Assembly (NCBI GenBank): GCA_022820825.1
Contig: JAJEEU010000028.1
Location: 24,894 to 88,893, forward strand
Length of the DNA stretch: 64,000 nucleotides
Direction of reading: 5' to 3'
Source of the DNA: Vicinamibacteria bacterium
Lineage (GTDB): Bacteria > Acidobacteriota > Vicinamibacteria > Vicinamibacterales > UBA8438
Of this stretch, positions 43,286-52,287 are shown piece by piece. A model generated the notes under the pieces. The model did no database searches, was not told the origin of the DNA, and saw nothing but the letters and a program-made list of their open reading frames with translations. How positions within the stretch are numbered: the first letter of the stretch is position 1; each line of letters starts with the position of its first letter. Position numbers and translations under genes: made by a program.

Positions 43286-45460
43286 TCACTCGGCCAGTGG
43301 GTGGGGGCGGAGCTGGAACTGGATGACGGAGCTGTGGCGGCCCTTGCCGCCTTCGATGTGCCAGTTGACGTTGGAGCCGTAGTTGGCCCACAGGCCGCGG
43401 CCCTTCCAGCCGCCGTCCGGATCGTCGATGCGCCCGTCGAGGCCGCGGGCGAAGAAGCCGAGCGGATACGGCACGCGCAGCACGACCCATTCGCCGCTGT
43501 CGGGCTGCAGCGCCAGCAGCGAATCCGACCCGGAGCCGGTCGCGATCGGGACGTTCGTCCCGAGTCCAAGCGTGTCGAACTGGTCCACCCAGTTGTAGTA
43601 GTGGAAGTCGGCGCTGCCGGAGTCGCGCACGCCCTTCATCTGCGGCCCCGGCGTCGGATGGAGCGTCCAGCCTTCCGGGCAGTGCTGCCCAGTCGCCCGC
43701 GGTCCGTTCAGGACGCGGCACTTGCTGCGGTCGAAGCTGGCCAGGTGCCCGCTGCCCGAGAGCGCGGTCCAGATGATGCCGTTGCGGTCCACGTCGATGC
43801 CGCGCGGGGCATGCCCGGTCTGCGCCGGGTCGACCGCGGGATTCTCGATGGACGGCGGTTCGTACACCTCCGCGATGCAACTCTCCGGCGGGTTGTCGCC
43901 CCGGTCGAGACGCAACAGGCGCCCCGGAAACGGCCCCGTCCGGGCGACCCACACGCTGCCGTCGACGGGGTTGGCGATGATCCCGTAGGAGAAGCCCGGG
44001 ATGCGCGTGTCGCGCGCCGGGTCCGCGGCCTCGCCCGGCTCGTTCCACGGCCGCGTGATGCGCCCGTCGCCGTTGCTGTCGATCACCGTCGGACACCAGC
44101 CCTGCGACGCCTGCTCGTCGCCCGTGTCGTCGAGCTGTTGCGTGTCGAGCCAGCCGACGACGTTCGGATCCCCGCTGAACCAGAGCGTGTCGCTGTCGTC
44201 CTCGGCAAACTGCAGGTGGTGCGTGCCGTAGCAACTGTCGACCAGCGTGAACGACTCTGTCGCAGGGTCGTAGTACGAGATCTGCCGCCCGCTGCGCTCC
44301 ACGGGGAAGTACTGCGCCGAGGGGTGGGTAGAGCCCGCCTTGCACCAGTCGGGATTGTCGCGCCCGCGGATGGTCGACGTCATCCAGACCCGCCCGCGGG
44401 CGTCCATCATGGGGTTGTGCGGGTTGCCGGGCGCGTCGAAGATGATCTCCTCGCCCCAGTACGGCGACGGCTGGAATCCCGGCTCCGTCGGGAAGAATGA
44501 GGGCACTTCGTCCACGGGCGCCCGGAGCGGAATGTCGAGCACCTGCGACTGGTGCCGCGCGATGTCGGTGACAACCAGCGTGTCCTGCGTGATGGACACG
44601 CCGTAGACCAGGCCGTCGCCGTTGACGGTCGGCCGCCGCTTGTCGGTCACTATCTCGTCGTGGACGTACGAGGTCTCGTCACCCCACTCCCACATGGTGA
44701 GGACCACGTTCCGCTCGACGCCCCGCGGGCGCGGGGGCGCCGGCGGCACCTCGCCGGCGGCGATCCGCTCGCTCCAGTCGGCGTACATCGCCAGACCGCG
44801 GTCGCGGCCGAAGCGGTCGAGGACGCGGCTCATCTGCGCGCCGCGCTGCCCGAACCGCAGGCGGTGCTCCCATGCCTCGGCGGCCGAGTCGAAACCGTCC
44901 AGGTGGCTGATGTCGTACGTGAAGCGGTTGCCCATCTGGTGGCAGAGCTGGCAGCCCTGCTTGGTGACGTCGACCCAGGCGGCCTGGCTGCGGAGCCCGG
45001 GGGCAATGCCGTTCCCCTCGGGACCGGTGCCCGGAAACTCGCTCGGGGCCGGCGGTTCGAGGAGCGAGTACCAGTAGTTGGCGGGATAGACCTGCGCCGC
45101 CTCCCGGGGAGAGGCGGCCGGCGCTGCCTGCAGCGTCAGGGAATCCCCCGGCTCGGCCGCCACGGGTTCCGAATCGACGAGGCCGTAGCCGCGGACCCAG
45201 ACGCGATACGTCGCCGCGGGGAGGTCGGGCACCAGGAACCGCCCGTCATCGCCGGTGACCACGATCTTGCGGAAGCGGGTGTCGAGGTCGTCGGTCTCGG
45301 CGATCACCCAGACTCCGGCCTCCGGGCCTGCCGCGCCGTTCACGACGCCGCGCAGCGCGCCGTCGCCGGCGGGCGCCTGCCCGGCGGACAACACGGCGGC
45401 CAGCGCCGCAACCCCGACCGCAGCGGCCAATCCGAACGGTATGCGTCTCGACCTCGTCAT
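43286..45460 (-). CDS. Heme-motif protein with carboxypeptidase-regulatory domain and Vgb-like propeller
   Basis: 724 residues from the ATG at 45460, preceded by GGGAGGTG. A signal peptide (to about residue 32) is followed by a carboxypeptidase-regulatory-like domain (37-110; GVVNGAAGPEAGVWVIAET, DGRFLVPDLPAATYRVWVRGYG). A linker has a single heme motif CQLCH at 170-174. The remainder is a streptogramin-lyase/Vgb-like propeller (NPHNPMMDARGRVWMTS, ARTGPFPGRLLRLDRG, APRGIDVDRNGIIWTALSGSGHLASFD). It may be an extracellular electron carrier or sensor; no enzyme activity can be assigned. It is divergent from the lone EGW gene at 45564 and close to the PQQ block. Confidence 0.8.
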   Translation of the reverse strand: MTRSRRIPFGLAAAVGVAALAAVLSAGQAPAGDGALRGVVNGAAGPEAGVWVIAETDDLDTRFRKIVVTGDDGRFLVPDLPAATYRVWVRGYGLVDSEPVAAEPGDSLTLQAAPAASPREAAQVYPANYWYSLLEPPAPSEFPGTGPEGNGIAPGLRSQAAWVDVTKQGCQLCHQMGNRFTYDISHLDGFDSAAEAWEHRLRFGQRGAQMSRVLDRFGRDRGLAMYADWSERIAAGEVPPAPPRPRGVERNVVLTMWEWGDETSYVHDEIVTDKRRPTVNGDGLVYGVSITQDTLVVTDIARHQSQVLDIPLRAPVDEVPSFFPTEPGFQPSPYWGEEIIFDAPGNPHNPMMDARGRVWMTSTIRGRDNPDWCKAGSTHPSAQYFPVERSGRQISYYDPATESFTLVDSCYGTHHLQFAEDDSDTLWFSGDPNVVGWLDTQQLDDTGDEQASQGWCPTVIDSNGDGRITRPWNEPGEAADPARDTRIPGFSYGIIANPVDGSVWVARTGPFPGRLLRLDRGDNPPESCIAEVYEPPSIENPAVDPAQTGHAPRGIDVDRNGIIWTALSGSGHLASFDRSKCRVLNGPRATGQHCPEGWTLHPTPGPQMKGVRDSGSADFHYYNWVDQFDTLGLGTNVPIATGSGSDSLLALQPDSGEWVVLRVPYPLGFFARGLDGRIDDPDGGWKGRGLWANYGSNVNWHIEGGKGRHSSVIQFQLRPHPLAE

Positions 45461-45478
45461 GGGACACCTCCCCCGCCG

Positions 45479-45507
45479 TTGAAATACCCCCGCCAGCGTA
45501 CTAGAAT
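45479..45507 (+). promoter_or_regulatory. Sigma-70-like promoter of the lone EGW gene
   Basis: TTGAAA (45479-45484), a 17-base spacer and TAGAAT (45502-45507) give a good promoter. Transcription would start near 45514, about 50 bases before the ATG at 45564. TAGAAT also appears before the genes at 25184, 60992 and (minus strand) 39047, so it may be this organism's usual -10. Confidence 0.6.
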
Positions 45508-45563
45508 ACGTCCCAATCTCCATACATTTCGGTGTATTTCGACGGCGGTGCGGGAGAACTGGA

Positions 45564-46463
45564 ATGAGAGCTGCATTGTTCGGTGTCGTAGCTGCGGGAA
45601 TCGCCGCCGGGCTGGTCGTCGAGCACACGGCCGCCGGGCAGTCGCAGCCGCGCCGCTCGTACGACTCCGGCCAGGAGGTGGTGCCGGCGTACGAGGGGTG
45701 GGAGCAGAACGCCGACGGGTCGTTCAACCTGGTGTTCGGCACGATGAACCGGAACTGGGAGGAGTCGTTCCACATTCCGGTCGGTCCCGAGAACAACATC
45801 GAGCCGGGCGGCCCGGACCAGGGCCAGCCCACCTGGTTCCTGCCGCGCCGCAACCGGTTCCTGTTCCGCATCCGCGTCCCCGCCGACTTCGGCGAGAAGG
45901 AGCTGGTCTGGACGCTGACGCGCCACGGCATCACCAAGACGGCGTACGGCACCCTCAAGCCCGACTACTTCATGGACAACAACGTCATGATGGCCAACAA
46001 CGGGGCCGGCATCAGGGGTGACCTGTACAACAACGTCGCGCCCGAGCTCGCGCTGGACGGACCGCAGCAGCGGTCCGCGCGGGTGAGCCAGCCGGTCACG
46101 CTGACGGCCGTGGCGCGCGACGACGACGGTCTCCCGAGGCCGCGCGCCATGCGGCCCGTGAACCTGGCGCGGCCGTCGAGCGTGACGCCGATCGCGGCGA
46201 CCGGCCTGCGGCTGTCCTGGTTCGTCTTCCGCGGCCCGACCGACGTTGCCTTCGACCCCCAGCAGATCAAGGTGTGGGAGGACACGCGGGCCAATTCCGG
46301 CTCCCCCTGGGGCCCCGGTTGGGAAACCCCCGAGCCACCCGAGGGCAACAAGTGGGTCGTGCGGGCGACATTCGGCGAGCCCGGCACCTACGTGCTGCGC
46401 TGCATCGCCCACGACGGCGGCCTCGCGACCTACAAGGACGTCACCTTCGAGGTGAGCGACTAG
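45564..46463 (+). CDS. EGW-family secreted protein, copy 5 (not paired)
   Basis: 299 residues with a GGAGAACTGG ribosome site and signal peptide ending near AAGQSQ. The signature is intact: YEGWEQNADGSFN, VFGTMNRN, PVGPENN, DQGQPTWFLPRRNR, and DFGEKELVWTLT. The C-terminal sandwich reads LSWFVFRGPTDVAFDPQQIK...VRATFGEPGTYVLRCIAHDGG. It is as close to copies 1 and 2 as they are to each other, but no monooxygenase-like gene adjoins it. Instead it stands between the heme-motif propeller (divergent) and the PQQ-HMA fusion (convergent, directly abutting). Confidence 0.85.
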   Translation: MRAALFGVVAAGIAAGLVVEHTAAGQSQPRRSYDSGQEVVPAYEGWEQNADGSFNLVFGTMNRNWEESFHIPVGPENNIEPGGPDQGQPTWFLPRRNRFLFRIRVPADFGEKELVWTLTRHGITKTAYGTLKPDYFMDNNVMMANNGAGIRGDLYNNVAPELALDGPQQRSARVSQPVTLTAVARDDDGLPRPRAMRPVNLARPSSVTPIAATGLRLSWFVFRGPTDVAFDPQQIKVWEDTRANSGSPWGPGWETPEPPEGNKWVVRATFGEPGTYVLRCIAHDGGLATYKDVTFEVSD

Positions 46464-48641
46464 CTAACGGGCCTCCAACGACTCGACCTGCAGCCGTGCG
46501 GCGCCGTCCTGCGGCGCGATCCAGCGTCCTGTCACCCGCACGAGCCGGTCGCCCGCCTCGGCCGCCGGGGCCGTGAAGCCGTCCGCTGCGACGAGCGGGA
46601 GGGCGTAGTCGGGCGACAGGGCGAGCGCCGGCATGCCGTTCACGTCGGTGACGTGCCCGATGGCGGTGACCGCCACGCCGTCGGGAACGAAGCCGACGTT
46701 GCGCACCGTATCCGACACCGCGGCAAGGTCCAGGTGGCGGCCGGGCTCGACGGCGATGACGATCTGCCCGTCGGGGGGGCTGACCTCGACGCCGGCGACG
46801 TAATCCAGGCGGCGCAGCCGCCGTTCGAGCCCGGCGGCGCAAGAGGGACACGACAGCTCCACCTCGATGATCACCCGCACCATCCCCGGCAGGTCCGGTG
46901 ACTGAAGAGATGCCGCGCCGACTCGTTCGGGCACCGCGAAGACGAAGATGCCGTTGGCGTTGACCGGCGGGCGCCGCAGCTCCGGGTCCATCCGCAGCGG
47001 GTTCGACGCCCGCCCGCCCGCATCCAGTTGGCCGGTGGGCACGGCCAGGTACTGGCGGCCGTCGACCGCGTAGGTGATCGGGAATCCCTGAACGCCGTTC
47101 GGCAGCCGGGTCCGGAACAGGAGATCTCCGCTCCGGACATCCAGCGCGCTGACGTTCCGGTCCCAGTCCCCGACCACGACGAGGCCGCCTGCGGTCGTCA
47201 GCGCGGCGGTGGTCGCGGGCGTGCGCATGCGGTGCCGCCACAGGATCTCGCCGTTCACATCCATCGCCAGCAGTTCGCCGAGCGCGTCGGGGCTGTCGGG
47301 ATGGGGCCGCATGTTGCCGCTGTTCGAGCGTCCCATGCCGCCGCCGCCCTCGCGGACCTCGATGCCGCCCTCCTCGTAGATGCTCTCCGAGCAGTGCAGG
47401 AAGAGCGGGATGTAGAAGGCCTCGGTCTCCGGGTGGTAGGCCATCGCCTGCCAGTTCTTGAAGCCCCCGTGGCTGGGGCACCAGCTCAAGCGGACCCCGG
47501 GCTCGGGGATCATCCCGGGCCGGTAGGTGACCCGACCGCGCGCGTCGACGTCGATCAGCGTCTGGTAGCCCGGGTCGTGGGCGGCCACGAACGCTCCCGA
47601 CTCGCGGTCGACCTCCCAGAGGATCCCGATCTTGCCGAACTTGAATACCGACTTGCGGCCGTCGTGGTCGACCAGCACGTTCTCGTACACCTCGTCCTGG
47701 TCGTGCGTCTCCCCCGGCAGCAGTTGCCGGTACCAGACCATCCGGCCGGACTCGGGATCGAGCGCCAGCACGCTGTTGGTGAACAGGACGTCGCCGGTCG
47801 TGCCGCGCTGGAACCGCGTGAAGGGCTTGGCCTGCGCCGTCGCCCAGTAGATCAGTCCGAGCTCCGGGTCGTAGCTGCCGGGGATCCAGGCATCCCCTCC
47901 GGCCCGCTCCAGGGCCGGCACGTCGCCCCACGACCAGTCGCCGGCCTGCCCCGGCAGCGCGATTGTCGGCGTGCTCCACACCCGCTCGCCAGTCTCCGCG
48001 TCGTACGCCGAAATGAAGCACTTGTCCGTCTGGAACCGGTCGCAGCCGGCCAGTCCGCTGACGATCAGGCCGTTGACCACGATGGGCCCGCTCGTCATGC
48101 GGTAGCCGTGCCGGAAGTCGACCAGCGTGCGGTCCCAGACGAGCGCTCCGGTGCGGGCGTCCAGCGCGATCAGGTGCGCGTCGTAGCTGATCCAGTAGAT
48201 CCGCTCGCCGTAGATCGCGATGTTGCGGGTGCGTCTCCGGAGCGGGTTCAGCAGGATGAGGTCGGGCGGCTCCTCGAACTCCTTGTGGTACTCCCACAGC
48301 AGCTCGCCCGTGACGGCGTCGAGCGCCAGTATCCCGCTGCCGCCGCCGTCCGGGAGGTACATGACGCCGTCGTACACCAGCGGCGTGGGCTCGCTGATGC
48401 CGGGCGCCAGCGCCCAGGACCAGACCAGTTGCAGCTCGTGCACGTTGCCGCGGTCGATCTGGTCGAGCGGGCTGTAGCCCCAGCCGTCGAGCGTGCGCCG
48501 GTAGTTTAGCCAGTCGCCCGGCGCAGGGTCCTGCAACATCGCGTCCGAGACCGGCTCGAACGACCCGGTCTGCCCCCCGGCGCCAGCGGGCAGCAGCAGC
48601 ACGCCGCACGCAAGGCACGACGCCTGGACAGGAATCCTCAC
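46464..48641 (-). CDS. PQQ-dependent dehydrogenase fused to a C-terminal HMA-like domain
   Basis: 725 residues from GTG at 48641. The signal peptide ends near GAGGQT. Residues about 35-575 form a quinoprotein alcohol-dehydrogenase-type propeller (WLNYRRTLDGWGYSPLDQID, DWSWGDVPALE, NWQAMAYHPETEAFYIPL, WDRNVSALDVRSGDLLF). From about 587 a heavy-metal-associated fold follows: MVRVIIEVELSCPSCAAGLE with CPSC at 598-601, GVEVSPPDGQIVIAV and a C-terminal VRNVGF, matching HMA secondary structure. A last beta-rich segment (about 665-725) follows. A metal-binding tail on a quinoprotein is unusual. It abuts the SnoaL-like gene (1 base) and is in the PQQ block. Confidence 0.85.
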   Translation of the reverse strand: MRIPVQASCLACGVLLLPAGAGGQTGSFEPVSDAMLQDPAPGDWLNYRRTLDGWGYSPLDQIDRGNVHELQLVWSWALAPGISEPTPLVYDGVMYLPDGGGSGILALDAVTGELLWEYHKEFEEPPDLILLNPLRRRTRNIAIYGERIYWISYDAHLIALDARTGALVWDRTLVDFRHGYRMTSGPIVVNGLIVSGLAGCDRFQTDKCFISAYDAETGERVWSTPTIALPGQAGDWSWGDVPALERAGGDAWIPGSYDPELGLIYWATAQAKPFTRFQRGTTGDVLFTNSVLALDPESGRMVWYRQLLPGETHDQDEVYENVLVDHDGRKSVFKFGKIGILWEVDRESGAFVAAHDPGYQTLIDVDARGRVTYRPGMIPEPGVRLSWCPSHGGFKNWQAMAYHPETEAFYIPLFLHCSESIYEEGGIEVREGGGGMGRSNSGNMRPHPDSPDALGELLAMDVNGEILWRHRMRTPATTAALTTAGGLVVVGDWDRNVSALDVRSGDLLFRTRLPNGVQGFPITYAVDGRQYLAVPTGQLDAGGRASNPLRMDPELRRPPVNANGIFVFAVPERVGAASLQSPDLPGMVRVIIEVELSCPSCAAGLERRLRRLDYVAGVEVSPPDGQIVIAVEPGRHLDLAAVSDTVRNVGFVPDGVAVTAIGHVTDVNGMPALALSPDYALPLVAADGFTAPAAEAGDRLVRVTGRWIAPQDGAARLQVESLEAR

Positions 48642-48642
48642 G

Positions 48643-49152
48643 TCACTGGCTCGCCAGCCAGTGCTTGTCGCTGTCGGACACCGCGCGGCGCTGCTTGATG
48701 CGCCAGCCGTCGGCGGTCTTCACGTAGACGTCCTCGTAGTGTCCGGAACCGCCCAGGACGGGGCGCCCGCTGGTGACGTTGACGCCGAGGTAGTACAGGC
48801 GTCCCTCCGCGCCCTCCGGCGTCGGCGTGATGACCCAGCCGCTGTTCCAGTGGCGGTTCTGGCGGTCGGCCGGGCGCGCGGCGAAGTTCTGCCGGCGCCA
48901 CTCGGTGAGGGCCTCCATGCCGACCACCTCGGCGGCGTGCGTTCCCGGCTGGAACACCGCGTCATCCGTGAAGACCGACAGCCACATGTCACCCTGCCGG
49001 AAGTCGGTCCCCTGGGCGTACCGCGCGTGCAACTGCTGAATCTCCGCACGGTCCTCCGCGGTCAGCGTGGGTCCCTGCTGCGCGGTGCTCCAGCCCACTC
49101 CGGCTCCGAACGCGACGACGACGACCACGACGCCCACAAACCATCTCCACAT
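48643..49152 (-). CDS. Exported SnoaL/NTF2-like protein
   Basis: 169 residues from the ATG at 49152, preceded by GGGAGG. A signal or N-terminal anchor spans about 4-24. The SnoaL_4-type fold is visible: EDRAEIQQLHARYAQGTDFR, VFTDDAVFQPG, VVGMEALTEWRR, VTSGRPVLGGSGHYEDVYVK and DGWRIKQRRAV. Members bind small hydrophobic or polycyclic compounds, sometimes as isomerases or dehydratases. It lies between two PQQ dehydrogenase genes with gaps of 1 and 19 bases, so it probably acts on the same substrate. Confidence 0.8.
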   Translation of the reverse strand: MWRWFVGVVVVVVAFGAGVGWSTAQQGPTLTAEDRAEIQQLHARYAQGTDFRQGDMWLSVFTDDAVFQPGTHAAEVVGMEALTEWRRQNFAARPADRQNRHWNSGWVITPTPEGAEGRLYYLGVNVTSGRPVLGGSGHYEDVYVKTADGWRIKQRRAVSDSDKHWLASQ

Positions 49153-49171
49153 GAGTGCCTCCCTGATAGGT

Positions 49172-50905
49172 TCACGGCAGCCGGAAGACGAACAGCATGT
49201 TGCCGCGGCCCGGCTGCTGGATCTCCGGGGTGAGCCCCCGGAAGTTGATGCCCCCGCCGGCGGCAATCGCGATGTATTGCATGCCGTCGTGCATGTAGCT
49301 GACCGGAAACCCGCCGGCGCTCGAGTTGAGTATCTGTTCCCAGAGGATGTCCCCGGTCCGCGCGTCGAAGGCGCGGAAGCGGCGCGCGTCGTCGCTCACG
49401 AACACCAGGCCGCCGCCGGTGGCCAGCACCGACCCCGCCACGCCCGCCCGCTGGCGGTACGCCCAGGCGGGCTCGCCGGTCGTCAGGTCCAGCGCCATGA
49501 ACTGGCCGATCTGGCCGTCGATGTCCGGGGCGGGCTCCAGGGCGACCCGCGCCGAGCCGTGGTGGGCGCCGGGCCGGTCGCGGAATTCGTTGAGCGTGAG
49601 GGTCATGCAGGCGTTGTTGACGGGCGCGTACAGCAGGTTCGTCCCGGGGTGGTAGGCCGTGGCCTGCCAGTTGATGCCGCCGTAGTAGCTGGGGCAGACG
49701 AAGACCGGCTCGTCGACCTGCGGGAACTTGAGCGCCTCGTTCGTGATGACCCTGCGGTTTTCCGCGTCGATGTCCACGATTACGTTCTGCGGGGTCGTGG
49801 GCTGGGCCCAGAGGAACGCGCCCGTGGCCGCGTCCAGCGCCCACACGATGCCGGTCTTGCCGGGAATGCCGGTCACGATCTTGCGCCGCCGGCCGGGCGT
49901 GATCCCGTTGTTGCGCCACTCGACCGCGCCCGGCGAGACCTCGGTCTCGACGATCAGCCGCGCGAACGGATGGTCGAGATCCCACTCGTCGTTGGGGATG
50001 TGCTGGAAGTACCAGGCGATCTCCCCGGTATCGGCGTCCAGGGCGAGCGTGGAGTTGGTGTACAACACGTCGCCGTCTCCGCTGCCGCGCTGCACGGAGC
50101 CCCAGGGAATCGGCACGCCGACCCCCGTGTAGATCAGGTTCAGCTCCGGGTCGTAGCTGGGCGAATTCCAGGGCGAGCCGCCGCGCCGCTGCTCGTCCGG
50201 GATGTCGCCCCAGCTCTCGTAGCCGAGCTCGCCCTCGCGCGGGATGGTGTACGTGCGCCACACCTCCGCGCCGGTATCGGTGTCGTGGGCCGACACCCAG
50301 CAGCGCGTGTTGAGGTTGTAGCAGCCCGACATGCCGGCGACCACGCGGCCCTTGATCACCATCGGACCGCCGGAATAGTGCTGGCCGGCCGTCCAGTCGC
50401 CGACCTTCACGTCCCATTCCACCTCTCCCGTACGGGCGTTCAGGGCCACGAGATGCGCATCGTGGGTGCCGATGAACAGCTTGTCCCGATAGAGCGCGCC
50501 ATTGCGGTTGACGCAGGCCAGTCTGGCGACGTGCTCGACCTGCTCCCGCCGATACTCCCAGATGCGCGTGCCGTCGCGGACGTCCAGGGCTTCGACGTAG
50601 TCGCAGGCCTGCACCAGGAACATCATGCCGTCGTGGACGAGCGGCGTCGTTTCCTGGCGCCCCGGCTCCATGGTCCAGGCCCACGCCAGCCGCAGGCCGC
50701 CCACGTTGGAGGCGTCGATCTGGTCGAGCGGGCTGTAGCCCCAGTGGTTGTAGGTCCGCCGCCACATCAGCCAGTCGCCGGGCGGCGGATCGCGCAGCGT
50801 CTCGTCGCCTACCGGCGCATAGGCGCGCTCGTCCGTCTGCGCCGCCGCGGTTGCGCTCGCGAGCAGCAGGATGGCGACGATGAACCCATTGTCGAGCGTT
50901 CGCAT
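49172..50905 (-). CDS. PQQ-dependent alcohol dehydrogenase-like protein, copy 2
   Basis: 577 residues. The signal peptide ends at AAAQT. Propeller motifs match the fusion protein at 46464 (WLMWRRTYNHWGYSPLDQID, LGYESWGDIPDEQR, GGINWQATAYHPGTNLLYAP) but without the HMA tail. Cysteines in GCYNLNTRCW could form the disulfide seen near PQQ in alcohol dehydrogenases. Electron acceptor unknown. No Shine-Dalgarno lies upstream; the stretch where it should be is occupied by the left arm of the repeat at 50915. Middle of the minus-strand PQQ block. Confidence 0.9.
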   Translation of the reverse strand: MRTLDNGFIVAILLLASATAAAQTDERAYAPVGDETLRDPPPGDWLMWRRTYNHWGYSPLDQIDASNVGGLRLAWAWTMEPGRQETTPLVHDGMMFLVQACDYVEALDVRDGTRIWEYRREQVEHVARLACVNRNGALYRDKLFIGTHDAHLVALNARTGEVEWDVKVGDWTAGQHYSGGPMVIKGRVVAGMSGCYNLNTRCWVSAHDTDTGAEVWRTYTIPREGELGYESWGDIPDEQRRGGSPWNSPSYDPELNLIYTGVGVPIPWGSVQRGSGDGDVLYTNSTLALDADTGEIAWYFQHIPNDEWDLDHPFARLIVETEVSPGAVEWRNNGITPGRRRKIVTGIPGKTGIVWALDAATGAFLWAQPTTPQNVIVDIDAENRRVITNEALKFPQVDEPVFVCPSYYGGINWQATAYHPGTNLLYAPVNNACMTLTLNEFRDRPGAHHGSARVALEPAPDIDGQIGQFMALDLTTGEPAWAYRQRAGVAGSVLATGGGLVFVSDDARRFRAFDARTGDILWEQILNSSAGGFPVSYMHDGMQYIAIAAGGGINFRGLTPEIQQPGRGNMLFVFRLP

Positions 50906-50914
50906 GCGCGGTAG

Positions 50915-51080
50915 CTAGCAGTCCGTGGTGAAACCCCGCGTCGCACCGAGAGCGGCGAGGCGCGCGGCTGACAAGGCGCGAGAAGCGAGCATATTCAACC
51001 ATATGTGAGCGACGAGCAACACAGTCAGGCGTGATGCATCGTCGCTCGAATGCAGCGGGGCTTTTGCCACGGGCTGCTAG
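50915..51080. repeat. Palindrome-bounded 166-bp intergenic element (REP/MITE-like)
   Basis: The left arm (50915-50939: CTAGCAG, CCGTGG, AAACCCCGC) and the right arm (51055-51080) are imperfect inverted copies of about 25 bases. Inside are a CATAT...ATATG palindrome (from about 50990) and a 9-bp stem GAGCGACGA (51007-51015)/TCGTCGCTC (51039-51047). No open frame is present. The right arm overlaps the stop codon of the NHL gene; the left arm replaces the expected ribosome site of the PQQ gene. Transposase-dependent MITE and REP-type origins are both possible. Confidence 0.6.
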
Positions 51081-52261
51081 TCCTTCAGCAGCCACCGCTG
51101 GGGCATGCGCTGGCCGCAGGTGTACAGGTTGCCCGCTGAATCGGTGCCCATGTAGTGCTGGCCGGAGCTGCGGAACGAGCCGAGCATCTCCAGGTCGCTG
51201 CGCCGCAGGATGAAGATGCGCGCCGTCGCGTTCATCCCGCCGGCATACAGGTAGTGCTGCTCGGGATCGGGCGAGAAGGTGACCGAGTTGAACGGCCCCG
51301 GCAGCTTCTTCTCCGCGACGAACGTGCCGTCCGTGCGGTGGACGTAGAGCATGCTGTGGGAGCGGTCGGCAACGTAGACGAGGCCGTCGCGCGCGACGTT
51401 CACGCCGTGCACGTAACGCGGCAGGTTCGGACTCATGTTGGGCGGGCGTCCGATCAGGAACGGAGACGGTCCCCACGTCGGCTGATCGCCAGGCTCGAAG
51501 TTGTCGTTGGGCGGCAGCCCGAAACGGCCCCAGTGGCGCTTGTACTCGCCGGTATCGGCGTCGAAGACGATGACCCGCTGGTTGCGGTAGCCGTCGGCGA
51601 TGAACACCTCGTTGTCCGGCTCGTAGAAGTCGATGCCCGACGGCCCGCCGAGCAGCGTCGTGTCGCCGCTGCCGTTCGTGCGCGAGACGTGGCCGATCTG
51701 GAGCAGGAACCGGCCTTCCGGCGAGAACTTCACGACGGCGTTGCCGCGCGTCTCCTCGCTGACCCAGATATTGCCTTCCCAGTCGACGTTGATGGACTGC
51801 GCCGGAAACGGCCGGCCCGCGCCCTGCGTCCAGCCGCCCTGGCCGGACTCGCCCCACGCCTGCAGCAGGTTGCCCTCCTGGTCGAACTCGAGGACCGCGG
51901 GCGCCGGCTCCTTGCCGGCATCCAGGATGGGCTGGATGTAGCGCGGCGAGGCGATCTGGTGCACGACCCAGACGTGGTCGCGGGAATCGACTGCCACCCC
52001 CCATACCTGCCCCAGTCCCCAGTTGTTGGGCAGCGGCTTCGGCCAGGAGGCATCGAGCTCGAACTCCGGCGCCGGTTCCGGCCCGCGCAGGCTCGCCGCG
52101 GCGGTCTCCGCGATCCGCTCGGCCACCTGCTCCGCGGTCTGTGCGCGCACTGGCGATCCTCCGCCCGGCGGCAGCCAGCCCGCCCCGTATGCCAGCAGTC
52201 CGAGGCAGACGCAAAGGGCGCCCGGGTTCCACGTCCGGCGATTACGTTTCCCAACAGTCAT
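51077..52261 (-). CDS. NHL-repeat/six-bladed propeller secreted protein
   Basis: 394 residues from the ATG at 52261 (GGAGAA upstream; ATG at 52276 is possible). The signal peptide ends near VRAQT. Propeller repeats of the NHL/peptidyl-alpha-hydroxyglycine alpha-amidating lyase type are clear: WGVAVDSRDHVWVVHQIASPR, PAVLEFDQEGNLLQAWGE, INVDWEGNIWVSEE, GIDFYEPDNEVFIADGYRNQRVIVFD, GTDSAGNLYTCGQ. No catalytic residues can be assigned. It precedes the PQQ block gene at 49172 but is separated from it by the repeat element. Confidence 0.85.
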   Translation of the reverse strand: MTVGKRNRRTWNPGALCVCLGLLAYGAGWLPPGGGSPVRAQTAEQVAERIAETAAASLRGPEPAPEFELDASWPKPLPNNWGLGQVWGVAVDSRDHVWVVHQIASPRYIQPILDAGKEPAPAVLEFDQEGNLLQAWGESGQGGWTQGAGRPFPAQSINVDWEGNIWVSEETRGNAVVKFSPEGRFLLQIGHVSRTNGSGDTTLLGGPSGIDFYEPDNEVFIADGYRNQRVIVFDADTGEYKRHWGRFGLPPNDNFEPGDQPTWGPSPFLIGRPPNMSPNLPRYVHGVNVARDGLVYVADRSHSMLYVHRTDGTFVAEKKLPGPFNSVTFSPDPEQHYLYAGGMNATARIFILRRSDLEMLGSFRSSGQHYMGTDSAGNLYTCGQRMPQRWLLKD

Positions 52262-52287
52262 CCCTGGATTCTCCAATCTTCTTCCGG

